NCBI RefSeq assembly: GCF_034555965.1
Contig: NZ_JAYDCK010000003.1
Location: forward strand, 1,736,001 to 1,800,000
From: Aquicoccus sp. G2-2
Lineage (GTDB): Bacteria > Pseudomonadota > Alphaproteobacteria > Rhodobacterales > Rhodobacteraceae
Length of the DNA: 64,000 nucleotides
Direction of reading: 5' to 3'
Both the position numbers and the translations under genes were made by a program. The stretch's first letter is position 1, and every line of letters begins with the position of its first letter. Below are positions 1-8,728 of the stretch, piece by piece. Under the pieces are notes generated by a model. That model was not told the origin of the DNA. It was given only the letters and a program-made list of their open reading frames with translations, and made no database searches.

Positions 1-1
1 G

Positions 2-922
2 CGCGCCGGGTTTGAACGCTGGTTCGCGCAGCGCCGCGCCGAAGGCTGGCAGGCCGATTATGCCGCGCTCAGCATGGCGGGCTATCCCAACCGGGTCGAT
101 GCGACGTTCGAAAAACCCATCCTCGCCGATCCCGAAACCGGCCTTGGCTGGGAAGCGCCCGATTTCCATATCTACGCGCTCAGCTACAAGCCCAGCCAAC
201 TGATCGTGTCTTGGCCCGAACAGCAGAAAATCTTCACACCCGAGGCCAGCTATACCATCTCAAGCCGCGACATGGGGGCCAGCATCGTCATGGCGCCCAA
301 GCCGAAACTGCCGCTTCAACGCGCCAATCTGGTGTCCAAGGCAATGGCCATCGAAGCCCCCGGCGGGACAACCACACTTGACGGCTTGCAAGTGGCGTTC
401 GATCTGGTGCCCGGCACGACGCAGGATTACCGCATCGGTCTTAACGCCGATGGCTATGCCCCGCCGCTGCCTGCCGGTCTTACCCTGCAAACCGGCGGTC
501 AGGTGCCCCAACAGCTCGACGCGCTGAAAGCCGATCTCACCGTCAGCTTCTCGCGCCCGTGGGACATCACCGCATTGCAAGACAACCGCCCACAACCGAC
601 CCGGATCAAGGTAAAACTGGCCGAGGCCAAATGGGGTGCGCTTGAACTGGCACTGGCGGGCGATCTCACAATCGACGCGCGCGGGCATCCCACCGGCGCG
701 CTGACGCTCAAGGCGCGCAACTGGCGCGACATACTGGCATTGGCGCGCGAGCTTGGCTGGCTGCCCGCCGCATGGCTCGATACAACGGAACAGGCGCTCA
801 GCCTCGCCGCACAGCTTTCGGGCAATCAACGCACACTCGATCTGCCGCTGACATTCACGCCCACAGGTGTTTCGCTCGGCCCGGTGCCACTTGGCCCATC
901 GCCGGTGCTACGCCTGCGCTGA
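2..922 (+). CDS. DUF2125 domain protein (5' end outside window)
   Basis: The reading frame is open from the first full codon at position 2 to a TGA at 920-922, so the N-terminus lies upstream of the window. The visible part starts with an AxxRAEGW-like stretch followed by a GYPNRVDATF segment. That layout is typical of DUF2125, a family of secreted or envelope-anchored alphaproteobacterial proteins of unknown function. The rest is a repetitive, beta-rich sequence of about 300 residues ending in LRLR. It converges on the cell wall hydrolase gene with only three bases between the stop codons. I recognise the family but no biochemical role is known to me. Confidence 0.75.
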   Translation, partial: RAGFERWFAQRRAEGWQADYAALSMAGYPNRVDATFEKPILADPETGLGWEAPDFHIYALSYKPSQLIVSWPEQQKIFTPEASYTISSRDMGASIVMAPKPKLPLQRANLVSKAMAIEAPGGTTTLDGLQVAFDLVPGTTQDYRIGLNADGYAPPLPAGLTLQTGGQVPQQLDALKADLTVSFSRPWDITALQDNRPQPTRIKVKLAEAKWGALELALAGDLTIDARGHPTGALTLKARNWRDILALARELGWLPAAWLDTTEQALSLAAQLSGNQRTLDLPLTFTPTGVSLGPVPLGPSPVLRLR

Positions 923-925
923 GGC

Positions 926-1543
926 TCAGTTCGAGGAAAGCCGCGTCGGGCGGCGATAGAAATAATGCACCCCGATCGAAGCTGTTCGCTTGAACTTGCG
1001 CGCCCATGACGGGCGCACGGCGCGGGTGTGATAATAGGTTGCCCCATGGGTCAGCGCGCGCGGCGCACCGGCCAGCATCAACTTGGCGACCTTGCCCACT
1101 TCGGCATAGGCCGCATGTTCGTGGATCACATCCTTGTAACCATCGCAGGTATAGGTGAACTGACAGGCATAGCGCCGCCCGGTGCCTTGCTTGATCACGC
1201 TGCAAACCGAGTTGGGAAACAGGCGGCTGTCCACTCGGTTAAGGATCACCTCTGCCACCGCAAACTGGCCTTTGATGCTCTCGCCGCGCGCTTCGAAATA
1301 AAGCGCCTCGGAAAGGCAGCGCCATTGCGCGCCGCCGGTGGCTTTCGGCTGAGCGTTGACGAACGCCTTTGAATAACTGATCCCGCCCACACCGGTTGGC
1401 CGCTTCAGCAATATGTCAAGCTGTGCCGACGGAATAGCACCAAGCGCGCGTTTTTCGCGGCTTACCAACTGGCGCACCGAGGCATCCGCCCAGACCGGAC
1501 TGCCCAGCACAAGGCATAGGAATATCATCATCAACCGTTGCAT
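926..1543 (-). CDS. SleB-type cell wall hydrolase
   Basis: This 205-residue protein begins with a Sec signal peptide (hydrophobic residues 4-17, cleavage likely after WADA). The C-terminal two thirds matches the Hydrolase_2/SleB fold. EALYFEARGE at residues 79-88 carries the family's catalytic glutamate, and VAEVILNRV follows at about 97-104. Such proteins cut peptidoglycan, probably as N-acetylmuramidase or lytic transglycosylase, in the periplasm. In alphaproteobacteria the family is housekeeping and unrelated to spore germination despite the SleB name. The gene stands alone, 183 bp downstream of the ppdK stop on the same strand. The exact bond cleaved is inferred from the family. Confidence 0.85.
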   Translation of the reverse strand: MQRLMMIFLCLVLGSPVWADASVRQLVSREKRALGAIPSAQLDILLKRPTGVGGISYSKAFVNAQPKATGGAQWRCLSEALYFEARGESIKGQFAVAEVILNRVDSRLFPNSVCSVIKQGTGRRYACQFTYTCDGYKDVIHEHAAYAEVGKVAKLMLAGAPRALTHGATYYHTRAVRPSWARKFKRTASIGVHYFYRRPTRLSSN

Positions 1544-1573
1544 TTGAAAGCCCCCAAGGCAGCATAAACTTCA

Positions 1574-1595
1574 CGCGCGAAATAAACTTCGCGCG
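1574..1595. repeat. 8-bp inverted repeat between ppdK end and the hydrolase start
   Basis: Arms CGCGCGAA (1574-1581) and TTCGCGCG (1588-1595) are perfect reverse complements around a 6-nt loop. The site lies in the 183-bp gap after ppdK and before the cell wall hydrolase. No run of T follows on the minus strand, so a classical intrinsic terminator is not clear. It may be a terminator stem or a regulator site. Confidence 0.35.
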
Positions 1596-1726
1596 CTAAG
1601 CGGCGGTTTTTAATAAAATTTAACGACTACGTCCAGCCCTAGGCGATTCGCCCGCTGGAAGGGGCGGATTCGTGCCACCCCACTTTTATGTGCCGCCACA
1701 TGATCTGGAAGCGCGGTAAAAGCAGC

Positions 1727-4285
1727 CTACCCGATCTTGTCTTTCACGGCGAGTTGGGCTGCGGCAAGACGCGCCACCGGAACCCGGAACGGGGAGCAGG
1801 AAACATAATCGAATCCCACCGCGCGGAAGAATTCTATTGATTCGGGGCTGCCGCCATGTTCGCCGCAAACCGACAGCGTCAGATCCGGGCGCGCCGCCCG
1901 CCCACGCTCTGCGCCGACCTTCAAAAGTTCGCCCACGCCGTCAACGTCGAACGTATGAAACGGATCCTCGGGATAAACCCCCTTTTGCACGTATTCCGAC
2001 ATGAACCGCCCGGCATCGTCGCGCGACAGGCCATAAGCCATCTGCGTGAGATCGTTGGTGCCAAAACTCAGGAACGCACAATGCGGCGCGATCTCTCCGG
2101 CCCTGAGGGCTGCGCGCGGCGTCTCCACCATCACGCCCAGACGATAGCTGAACGCAACACCAGTCTCGTTGCGCACCGCAGCGGCCACCGCATCGACACG
2201 CGTGTTGACGATCTCGACCTCGCGCTTGGCCGAAACCAGCGGAATCATGATTTCCGGCACCACCGGCACGCCGCCCCGGTTGACCTCGCCCGTCGCCTCG
2301 AAAATGGCGCGCGCCTGCATGTCGTAAATCTCGGGATAAATCACCCCCAGCCGCACACCGCGCAGGCCCAGCATGGGGTTGTATTCGCTCAGCGCCTCGA
2401 CCCGGCGCGTCACATCCGACACCGGCAAGTCAAGCGCCTCGGCAAGCTCGCGGTGCCCGGCGCGGTCATGCGGCAGGAATTCGTGCAGCGGCGGGTCAAG
2501 CAGGCGAATACAGACCGGTTGCCCCTCCATGATCCGAAACAGTTCGATGAAATCGGCGCGCTGCATCGGCAGCAGGCGGTCAAGGGCGGCCCGCCGGTCC
2601 TCGGCCGTGTCGGCAAAGATCATCTCGCGCATCACGATCAGACGGTCGGATTCAAAAAACATGTGCTCGGTCCGGCACAGCCCGATGCCCTCGGCCTTGA
2701 AATTCCGCGCCGTCTGCGCATCGGCGGGGGTATCGGCATTGGCGCGCACCTTGATATCACGCACATCGTCGGCCCAGCCCATCAACGTCTGGAACGCATC
2801 GTCCTGCACCGTCTCCAGAAGCGCCGGTTGCCCGGCAAGCACCTCTCCATGGGTGCCGTCGATGGTAATCACATCGCCTTCGCCAAAGCTGCGCCCGTCC
2901 GGTGCGGTGATCGTCTTCTTGCGCAAATGGAACCGCATCTCCGAAGCACCCACCACACAAGGCAACCCCATGCCCCGCCCGATCACCGCCGCGTGGCTGG
3001 TCATCCCGCCGCGTTCTGTCAGAACGGCGGTGGCGGCGTGCATCCCGCGAATGTCCTCCGGGCTGGTTTCGCGGCGCACCAACACGCATGGCTCCCCGCG
3101 TGCCGCGCGCGCCTGCGCTTCGGCAGCGGTAAACACAATCGCCCCACGCGCCGCGCCGGGGCTGGCGGCAACCCCACGGGCCAGCACATCGCGGCGGGCC
3201 TGCGGGTCCACCTGCCGGTGCAGCAACTCGTTAAGCGCGCGTGGCTCCACCCGCATCAAGGCCTCCTCGCGGGAAATAATCCCGTCTTCGGCCAGCCGCA
3301 CTGCAAGCCGCACCGCCGCCTGCGCCGACCGCTGCACCCGCACGCCATCCAGCAACCAGACCTTGCCATTCTCGATGGTGAACTCCGCCTGCATTTCTGC
3401 GCGCAGCTTTTGCCGCATCAACCTTGTATGCGCGATCAACTCGCCATAAGCCTCCGGCTCTTGCTCCTCCAGCGATGGCCCGCGCTCATCCCGCGCCAGA
3501 TAAAGCCCCGCTTCGCCTTTCAGCGCATCGCGCCCCTGACTCTGGCTCAGGTAACGCCCGGTGATCTGGCTCAGCCCGGTTTGCGAATTGATCAACTGAA
3601 TCACGCCAGAGCCGCACTCGCCCTGCCCCGCGCCAAGGCCAAGCGCCATGCGCTGCACCACAAGGCCAAGCCCGGCATCCGCAGGCGCGCCCTTGGCTTG
3701 GCGCAAAAGCCGCGCCGTGGTGCCCTCCCACGCCCGCGCCATTGAGCGCAGCACCGCCGCAAGCTGCACCTCCGGGTCTTGCGGAAACGCCTCTTCCGCC
3801 TCATCCTCATAAGCCTTGAGCGCCGCGCTCAACCCGGCCTGCCCGGTCTCTGTGATGTCGTCGAAAAGGTCCGGGTCAAGCCGCGCCACATGCACCGCAT
3901 AGGCCTGCACGAATCGCATATAAAGCGTCGCCGCCGCCTCCGGCCCGATCCGTTCGGCCATATCGACATAGGCCGCATCGTTCATCCCGATATTAAGCAC
4001 CGCCCCCGGCCCGCCCCAATCAGGGTCTTCCGACGATGGCCGCACACATAAAAGCGGCGCCGCCCCGAACGGCGCAAGCAGCGCCTTGGTGTCGGGCATC
4101 TGGCCGCGCGCAATGGCGTGAACGGCATCGAACGAAAGCGCCACCGTCTCCGGCACCGGCAGGTTAAGCCGCACCAGCCGTTGCAGACACTTCGCACGCC
4201 CGCCATGGGTCTGCGCCGCGATGGGTGCATCGGGCGTGATAAAAGTGATATCCTTGTCGTCTTGCTGCACTGCGGCACCTTTCAT
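1727..4285 (-). CDS. ppdK: Pyruvate, phosphate dikinase
   Basis: The protein of about 852 residues interconverts pyruvate, ATP and phosphate with phosphoenolpyruvate, AMP and pyrophosphate in the cytosol, feeding gluconeogenesis. Domains run in the usual order. An N-terminal nucleotide-binding region contains THGGRA and SSEDPDWGGPGAVLN. The swivelling phosphohistidine domain has GGMTSHAAVIGRGMG with the catalytic His near residue 431. The C-terminal PEP/pyruvate barrel has SVCGEHGG with the catalytic Cys near residue 807. The open frame extends upstream to 4369, but homology starts later. I chose the ATG at 4285. A GTG at 4270 preceded by AAAGG is an equally good start. It lies just downstream of a tandem repeat region. 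Confidence 0.9.
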   Translation of the reverse strand: MKGAAVQQDDKDITFITPDAPIAAQTHGGRAKCLQRLVRLNLPVPETVALSFDAVHAIARGQMPDTKALLAPFGAAPLLCVRPSSEDPDWGGPGAVLNIGMNDAAYVDMAERIGPEAAATLYMRFVQAYAVHVARLDPDLFDDITETGQAGLSAALKAYEDEAEEAFPQDPEVQLAAVLRSMARAWEGTTARLLRQAKGAPADAGLGLVVQRMALGLGAGQGECGSGVIQLINSQTGLSQITGRYLSQSQGRDALKGEAGLYLARDERGPSLEEQEPEAYGELIAHTRLMRQKLRAEMQAEFTIENGKVWLLDGVRVQRSAQAAVRLAVRLAEDGIISREEALMRVEPRALNELLHRQVDPQARRDVLARGVAASPGAARGAIVFTAAEAQARAARGEPCVLVRRETSPEDIRGMHAATAVLTERGGMTSHAAVIGRGMGLPCVVGASEMRFHLRKKTITAPDGRSFGEGDVITIDGTHGEVLAGQPALLETVQDDAFQTLMGWADDVRDIKVRANADTPADAQTARNFKAEGIGLCRTEHMFFESDRLIVMREMIFADTAEDRRAALDRLLPMQRADFIELFRIMEGQPVCIRLLDPPLHEFLPHDRAGHRELAEALDLPVSDVTRRVEALSEYNPMLGLRGVRLGVIYPEIYDMQARAIFEATGEVNRGGVPVVPEIMIPLVSAKREVEIVNTRVDAVAAAVRNETGVAFSYRLGVMVETPRAALRAGEIAPHCAFLSFGTNDLTQMAYGLSRDDAGRFMSEYVQKGVYPEDPFHTFDVDGVGELLKVGAERGRAARPDLTLSVCGEHGGSPESIEFFRAVGFDYVSCSPFRVPVARLAAAQLAVKDKIG

Positions 4286-4340
4286 GTTGCGCGCAGCATA
4301 AGGCGGATGCACGCCATGGCAAGAGTTTGGTGCGCCACCG

Positions 4341-4670
4341 CCGCGCTCGCTCCTGGGTGGGCGCACCACGCCCTGTGATCAACGCAGTTTATCGCCGTCA
4401 CCCCGCAAGCTGCCGCGTCGGTGCGCAACATCACTCATGCGCCCGCCCAATGGGAGGGGCGGGCACGGCGGGGGCTGGTCGCCCCCGCTGCCGTGAAACC
4501 GCCCACACGCGCCGCCGCACCCGCCCCTGGGTGGGCGCTGCACACCCTGCAATCAACGCAGTTTATCGCCGCCGCTCCGCAAACCACCGCTTCGGTGCGC
4601 AACATCACCCATGCGCCCGCCCAACGGAAGGGGCGGGCGCGGCGGGGGCTGGTCGCCCCCGCCGCCGTAA
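4341..4670. repeat. Tandem direct repeat, two copies, 174-bp period, each with a GC hairpin
   Basis: Positions 4341-4496 align without gaps to 4515-4670. By direct count 135 of 156 bases are identical, with an exact offset of 174 bp. Most differences are transitions. Each copy contains a perfect 8-bp stem, GCGGGGGC and GCCCCCGC, with a TGGTC loop (4468-4488 and 4642-4662). The repeat fills the 462-bp gap between the glyS stop and the ppdK start. Open frames crossing it have no family resemblance, so I treat the gap as non-coding. It may act as a terminator or mRNA-stabilising element for glyS, or as part of the ppdK leader. Confidence 0.85.
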
Positions 4671-4747
4671 CTTGAGCGGCGCTCTCCCTGCGGCACCAAC
4701 GCCACATGGAGCCACAGCCCCACGGCCCAGCCATCGCGCGGCTTGCG

Positions 4748-6994
4748 TTACCCTTGGATTTTCCCGAGATCGGCCACTTTGCCGCAAATCCCGCGGATCT
4801 GGCCCAGAAGGTTCAGCCGGTTGCGCCGCACCACGGCGTTGTCGGCATTGACCTGCACCGCCTCAAAAAACCCGTCAATCGGCCCGCGCAGCTTGGCCAG
4901 CGCGGCCATCACGGCGGCGAAATCTTCTTGCGAAAGCGCGTCGGCAATGCGCGGCTCTGCCGCCTCTAGTGCGTTGAAAAGCGCGCGCTCTTGGTCGGTT
5001 TCGGCAAATTTCACATCCGCGCCAAAGCTGTATTCCACCCCGTCCTTTTCCTCGGCCTGACTGAGGATATTGTTGGCCCGCTTGAAGCCCTGCAACAGGT
5101 TGTCGCCATCTTCCGATTTCAGAAAATCGCTCAGCGCCGTGGCGCGTTTGACCAAAAGGGCGAGATCGTCATTGCCCTTCATCGCGATACAGGCGTCGAT
5201 CACGTCATGGCGGATGCCCTGATCCTTAAGGTAAACCTTGAGGCGGTCATGGAAGAAGGCGAGGAGGTCATGCGCTAAAGACATACCCATCTTCACATCT
5301 TCGCGCTCTTCACTGGCTGGTTTATCTAAACCTCTTGCTTGCAATCTCTCATTGTGAACCTTTTCAGCGAATTCCGCCAAGTCATCTTCTGAAATTTTTC
5401 CTTCCATCGCCTCGAACGCCGGACCAAGAGAGGCAAAATCTTCCTCAGCCGCCAAGTGTCCTACGTGGGTTGCGAGAGACAAAAAGATGCGCTCATAGAA
5501 TGGAACCCGCACCCCATTCTCCAACACCAACCGAATAACCCCCAACGCCGCGCGCCTGAGCGCAAACGGGTCTTTGCTCCCGGTCGGTTTCTCGTCAATC
5601 GCCCAGAACCCGGTCAGCGTATCAAGCTTGTCGGCCAACGCCACGGCCACGCTCACCGGCGCGGTTGGCACGGCATCGCTTGGCCCTTGGGGCGCGTAAT
5701 GCTCTTCACTGGCGGCGGCCACTTCGTCCGGCAACCCCGCCGCGCGCGCGTAATAACGCCCCATAAGCCCTTGTAATTCGGGGAACTCCCCGACCATCTC
5801 CGAACCAAGATCGGCCTTCGCTACCTGTGCGGCCTGCTCTGCCAGATCGGCGTCGGCCCCGACCAGCGGCGCAATCTCGCGCGCGAGCGCGGCAATGCGC
5901 GCCACCCGGTCGGCCTGAGAGCCGAGTTTGTTGTGAAACGTCACATTGGCCAGCCCGTCAAGCCACGGTTGCAGCTTGGCCCCCTTGGCAACGCGCAGGT
6001 CATTCTCCCAAAAGAACTTCGCATCCGAGAGCCGCGCCGCCAGCACCTTTTGATTGCCCGCAAGGATGGTCGCGCCCTGATCGGCGGTTTCGCGGTTGGC
6101 GACGGTGATAAACCGCTCGATCCGCCCGGACTTGGGGTTGCGCAGCGAAAAGAACTTCTGATGCTCGCGCATCGAGGTCTGCAACACCTCTGGCGGCAGG
6201 TCGAGGAAAGCCTCGCCAATCTCGCCCATCAACACCACCGGCCATTCCACCAGCCCTGCCACCTCGGCCAGAAGCCCGCGATCCTCAACCACCTCAAAGC
6301 CCCCAGCAAACGCCATGTTGGTCGCGTCCTGCCAGATGTGTTCGCCCCGCTCGGCCGCATCAAGGATCACATGCGCGCGTTTGAGCTTGGCGGCGTAATC
6401 GTCAAAGCCCGTTACCTCAAACGCCGCCCCACCCATGAAGCGATGCCCCTCAGTGCGCTGCCCCGCAGAGAGGCCGTCGATCTCAAACGGCACCACATGG
6501 CTGCCCTGATCGTCGCTCAAAAGACAGATAATCGAATGCAGCGGGCGCACCCAGCGCAGGCTGCCGGCGCCCCAGCGCATCGACTTGGGCCACGGGAAAT
6601 TGCGGATCACATCTTCGAGCACCTCGGCCACGATTTCCGCCGCCGGGCGGCCCGGCTTTTCAATGGTGGCGAAATAAACCGCGCCTTTGGGCGTGTCGCG
6701 CTCTTCCAATTGCTCGCGGCTCACACCGGCCCCGCGCAGGAAGCCCTCGACCGCCTTTTCCGGCGCGCCGACCTTCGGCCCCTTGCGCTCTTCGCGCAGC
6801 GCCGGGCTTTCAGCCAGCATATCGCTTAGCGACAGCACCAAGCGGCGCGGCGTTGAGCAGGCCCGCGCCCCGGCATAGGTCAGCCCCGCCTCAACCAGAC
6901 CATCGGTCATCCGCTTGCGCAGATCATCCGCCGCGCGCGCCTGCATCCGGGCCGGAATCTCTTCCGAAAAAAGTTCGATCAAGAGGTCAGGCAT
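4748..6994 (-). CDS. glyS: Glycyl-tRNA synthetase beta subunit
   Basis: This is the roughly 748-residue beta chain of the bacterial alpha2beta2 glycyl-tRNA synthetase. It contributes tRNA binding and is needed for charging tRNA(Gly). The diagnostic N-terminus MPDLLIELFSEEIPARMQ fixes the start at 6994, although the frame stays open further upstream. FNKLGSQADRV-like (here FHNKLGSQADR) and the C-terminal anticodon-binding-like helical region are present. The start lies one base beyond the stop of the small membrane protein gene, so the two are probably translationally coupled. glyQ lies just upstream of that gene in the same operon. Confidence 0.95.
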   Translation of the reverse strand: MPDLLIELFSEEIPARMQARAADDLRKRMTDGLVEAGLTYAGARACSTPRRLVLSLSDMLAESPALREERKGPKVGAPEKAVEGFLRGAGVSREQLEERDTPKGAVYFATIEKPGRPAAEIVAEVLEDVIRNFPWPKSMRWGAGSLRWVRPLHSIICLLSDDQGSHVVPFEIDGLSAGQRTEGHRFMGGAAFEVTGFDDYAAKLKRAHVILDAAERGEHIWQDATNMAFAGGFEVVEDRGLLAEVAGLVEWPVVLMGEIGEAFLDLPPEVLQTSMREHQKFFSLRNPKSGRIERFITVANRETADQGATILAGNQKVLAARLSDAKFFWENDLRVAKGAKLQPWLDGLANVTFHNKLGSQADRVARIAALAREIAPLVGADADLAEQAAQVAKADLGSEMVGEFPELQGLMGRYYARAAGLPDEVAAASEEHYAPQGPSDAVPTAPVSVAVALADKLDTLTGFWAIDEKPTGSKDPFALRRAALGVIRLVLENGVRVPFYERIFLSLATHVGHLAAEEDFASLGPAFEAMEGKISEDDLAEFAEKVHNERLQARGLDKPASEEREDVKMGMSLAHDLLAFFHDRLKVYLKDQGIRHDVIDACIAMKGNDDLALLVKRATALSDFLKSEDGDNLLQGFKRANNILSQAEEKDGVEYSFGADVKFAETDQERALFNALEAAEPRIADALSQEDFAAVMAALAKLRGPIDGFFEAVQVNADNAVVRRNRLNLLGQIRGICGKVADLGKIQG

Positions 6995-6995
6995 A

Positions 6996-7583
6996 TCAGT
7001 CGCTTTCGCTTTGCGTCTCAGGGCCGGTCCCGCCCGGCACAGCGGCATCGGATTCGTTGGGCACACCGGCTTTGGGCGGGCAATCCTCCGGCACTGGCTT
7101 GCCGTCAAAAACGACCTTGCCGCAGTGATTTATCTGGTGCCAGACATAGCCATGCCCATCGGGGAACACGGCCACCACGCGGTCAATCCCGTAATGGATG
7201 TTCTCCTGCCCCAGAAACGCGACCGCCTGCCCGCTGGTCAGCGCCGTGCCAATCTTTTGCGCGTCAAAGCACGAAAACCATGTCGGCGCGTTCAACGGGT
7301 CGGGTTTTTCATAGGTTTCATAGGTTTCCGTCATCATCGCAAGGCTTTGCGTGGTGGTGAAACAGGCGCGATAGCGAATGGGTGAGCTGTCGGCGTCAAC
7401 CGCTTGAAAATCCTCGTAAAGAATCGGTTCTGGCTGCTCGGAAACAAGGGAGGTCAGCATCACATCGTCAACACCATCGGCCTTCACCGGCTGGTAATAG
7501 CCGTATTCCTGATAATAATAGACCACCGCGCCAAAGATCAGTGCCGCAATCACGATAAACCCTCCAACCAGCTTGCCGCTCAT
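6996..7583 (-). CDS. Small membrane-anchored protein between glyQ and glyS (DUF6446-like)
   Basis: The 195-residue product starts at MSGKLVGGF (7583) and has one N-terminal membrane segment (about residues 4-22). A soluble domain follows, probably periplasmic, rich in Tyr early on and containing conserved-looking CFTT and WFSCFDAQKIG stretches. It sits between glyQ and glyS on the same strand, 40 bp after glyQ and 1 bp before glyS. I recall this arrangement in Rhodobacteraceae, where the protein is catalogued as DUF6446, but I cannot verify the family name here. Its role is unknown, and linkage to glycyl-tRNA synthetase may be only genomic. Confidence 0.75.
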   Translation of the reverse strand: MSGKLVGGFIVIAALIFGAVVYYYQEYGYYQPVKADGVDDVMLTSLVSEQPEPILYEDFQAVDADSSPIRYRACFTTTQSLAMMTETYETYEKPDPLNAPTWFSCFDAQKIGTALTSGQAVAFLGQENIHYGIDRVVAVFPDGHGYVWHQINHCGKVVFDGKPVPEDCPPKAGVPNESDAAVPGGTGPETQSESD

Positions 7584-7623
7584 GCCGCCCGCCCCCGGTC
7601 GCCACATAAAATGTCACGCATGA

Positions 7624-8553
7624 TCACGGCTGATACCCTCCGGCTTCGGTCTGCTCGAACGCGTCGGCGCACAGCTTGGCCAGCGCGCGCACCCGCCCGA
7701 TATAGGCCTGCCGCTCGGTCACCGAAATCACCCCGCGCGCATCCAAGAGGTTGAACAGATGGCTCGCCTTGATGCACTGATCATAGGCCGGGTGCGCCAT
7801 CACGATGCGCTTGCCGGTTTTCGGATCGACCTCTGGCTGCGCCAGAATGGCCTGACACTCGGCCTCCGCATCCTCGAAATGGCGAAGCAACGCTTCAGTA
7901 TTGGCCACATCGAAATTCCAGCGCGAATATTCTTCCTCGGTCTGGCGGAACACATCGCCATAGCTAAGCGCAATCGGTGCGTCCGGGGCGTTGAACGGCA
8001 TCTCCATGACGTGATCAATGCCCAGCACATACATCGCCAGCCGCTCCAACCCATAGGTCAACTCACCCGTAACGGGGTGGCAGTCATGCCCGCCAACCTG
8101 TTGGAAATAGGTGAATTGCGACACTTCCATACCATCGCACCACACTTCCCAGCCAAGCCCCCACGCGCCCAGCGTCGGGCTTTCCCAGTCATCCTCGACA
8201 AAGCGGATGTCGTGCAACTCCATGTCGATCCCGATCGCACCGAGCGAACCAAGATAAAGCGCCTGCAAATCCGGCGGGCTGGGTTTGATCACCACCTGAT
8301 ACTGGTAATAATGCTGCATCCGGTTGGGGTTTTCACCATAGCGCCCGTCGGTCGGGCGGCGCGACGGTTGCACATAGGCCGCCGCCCACGGGCGCGGCCC
8401 AAGCGAACGCAGCGTTGTCGCAGGGTGAAACGTGCCCGCCCCCACTTCCATGTCATAGGGCTGCATCACGGCACAGCCCTGCTCCGCCCAGTAAGATTGA
8501 AGCCTGAGGAGGATTTCCTGAAAACTGCGTGGTTTGGCCTGCCCGGATACCAT
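7624..8553 (-). CDS. glyQ: Glycyl-tRNA synthetase alpha subunit
   Basis: The 309-residue alpha subunit carries the class II catalytic core that activates glycine with [30 protein letters not shown], the motif-2-like [19 protein letters not shown] and [20 protein letters not shown] are all typical. The start at 8553 ([11 protein letters not shown]) is supported by AAAGG about ten bases upstream. The longer open frame to 8625 is not conserved. The gene heads the operon glyQ, small membrane protein, glyS. The length matches the family, and I see no anomaly. Confidence 0.96.
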   Translation of the reverse strand: MVSGQAKPRSFQEILLRLQSYWAEQGCAVMQPYDMEVGAGTFHPATTLRSLGPRPWAAAYVQPSRRPTDGRYGENPNRMQHYYQYQVVIKPSPPDLQALYLGSLGAIGIDMELHDIRFVEDDWESPTLGAWGLGWEVWCDGMEVSQFTYFQQVGGHDCHPVTGELTYGLERLAMYVLGIDHVMEMPFNAPDAPIALSYGDVFRQTEEEYSRWNFDVANTEALLRHFEDAEAECQAILAQPEVDPKTGKRIVMAHPAYDQCIKASHLFNLLDARGVISVTERQAYIGRVRALAKLCADAFEQTEAGGYQP

Positions 8554-8666
8554 GGGTGATGCGCCTTTGCGTGTGCCAGAATTGGAAGTCGCGCCCTGAT
8601 TAGTCGGGGGGCGCGGCAGGGTCAATTGCGCGCAGGCGCATTATTTGAGTGCATGACCCAAAGGAT

Positions 8667-8695
8667 TTGATAAAACGGCGTTCAAGACTCATAAA
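8667..8695 (+). promoter_or_regulatory. Sigma-70-like promoter for the degenerate protease gene
   Basis: TTGATA at 8667-8672 and CATAAA at 8690-8695 are separated by exactly 17 bp. The -10 element ends about 33 bp before the ATG at 8729. The match is 5/6 and 4/6 to the consensus. No experimental support is available from sequence alone. Confidence 0.45.
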
Positions 8696-8728
8696 AAGGC
8701 GTGAACGCGCCAGGGCGTAACGGAACAT

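Noticed and set aside
1856-3745. Long plus-strand open frame of 629 codons
   Set aside because: It is the complement of ppdK, rich in His/Arg/Pro as expected for a shadow frame, with no family resemblance.
4341-4670. CRISPR-like or coding interpretation of the repeated region
   Set aside because: There are only two long copies with a 174-bp period and no spacers. Peptides read through it look like repeat translation, not a protein family.
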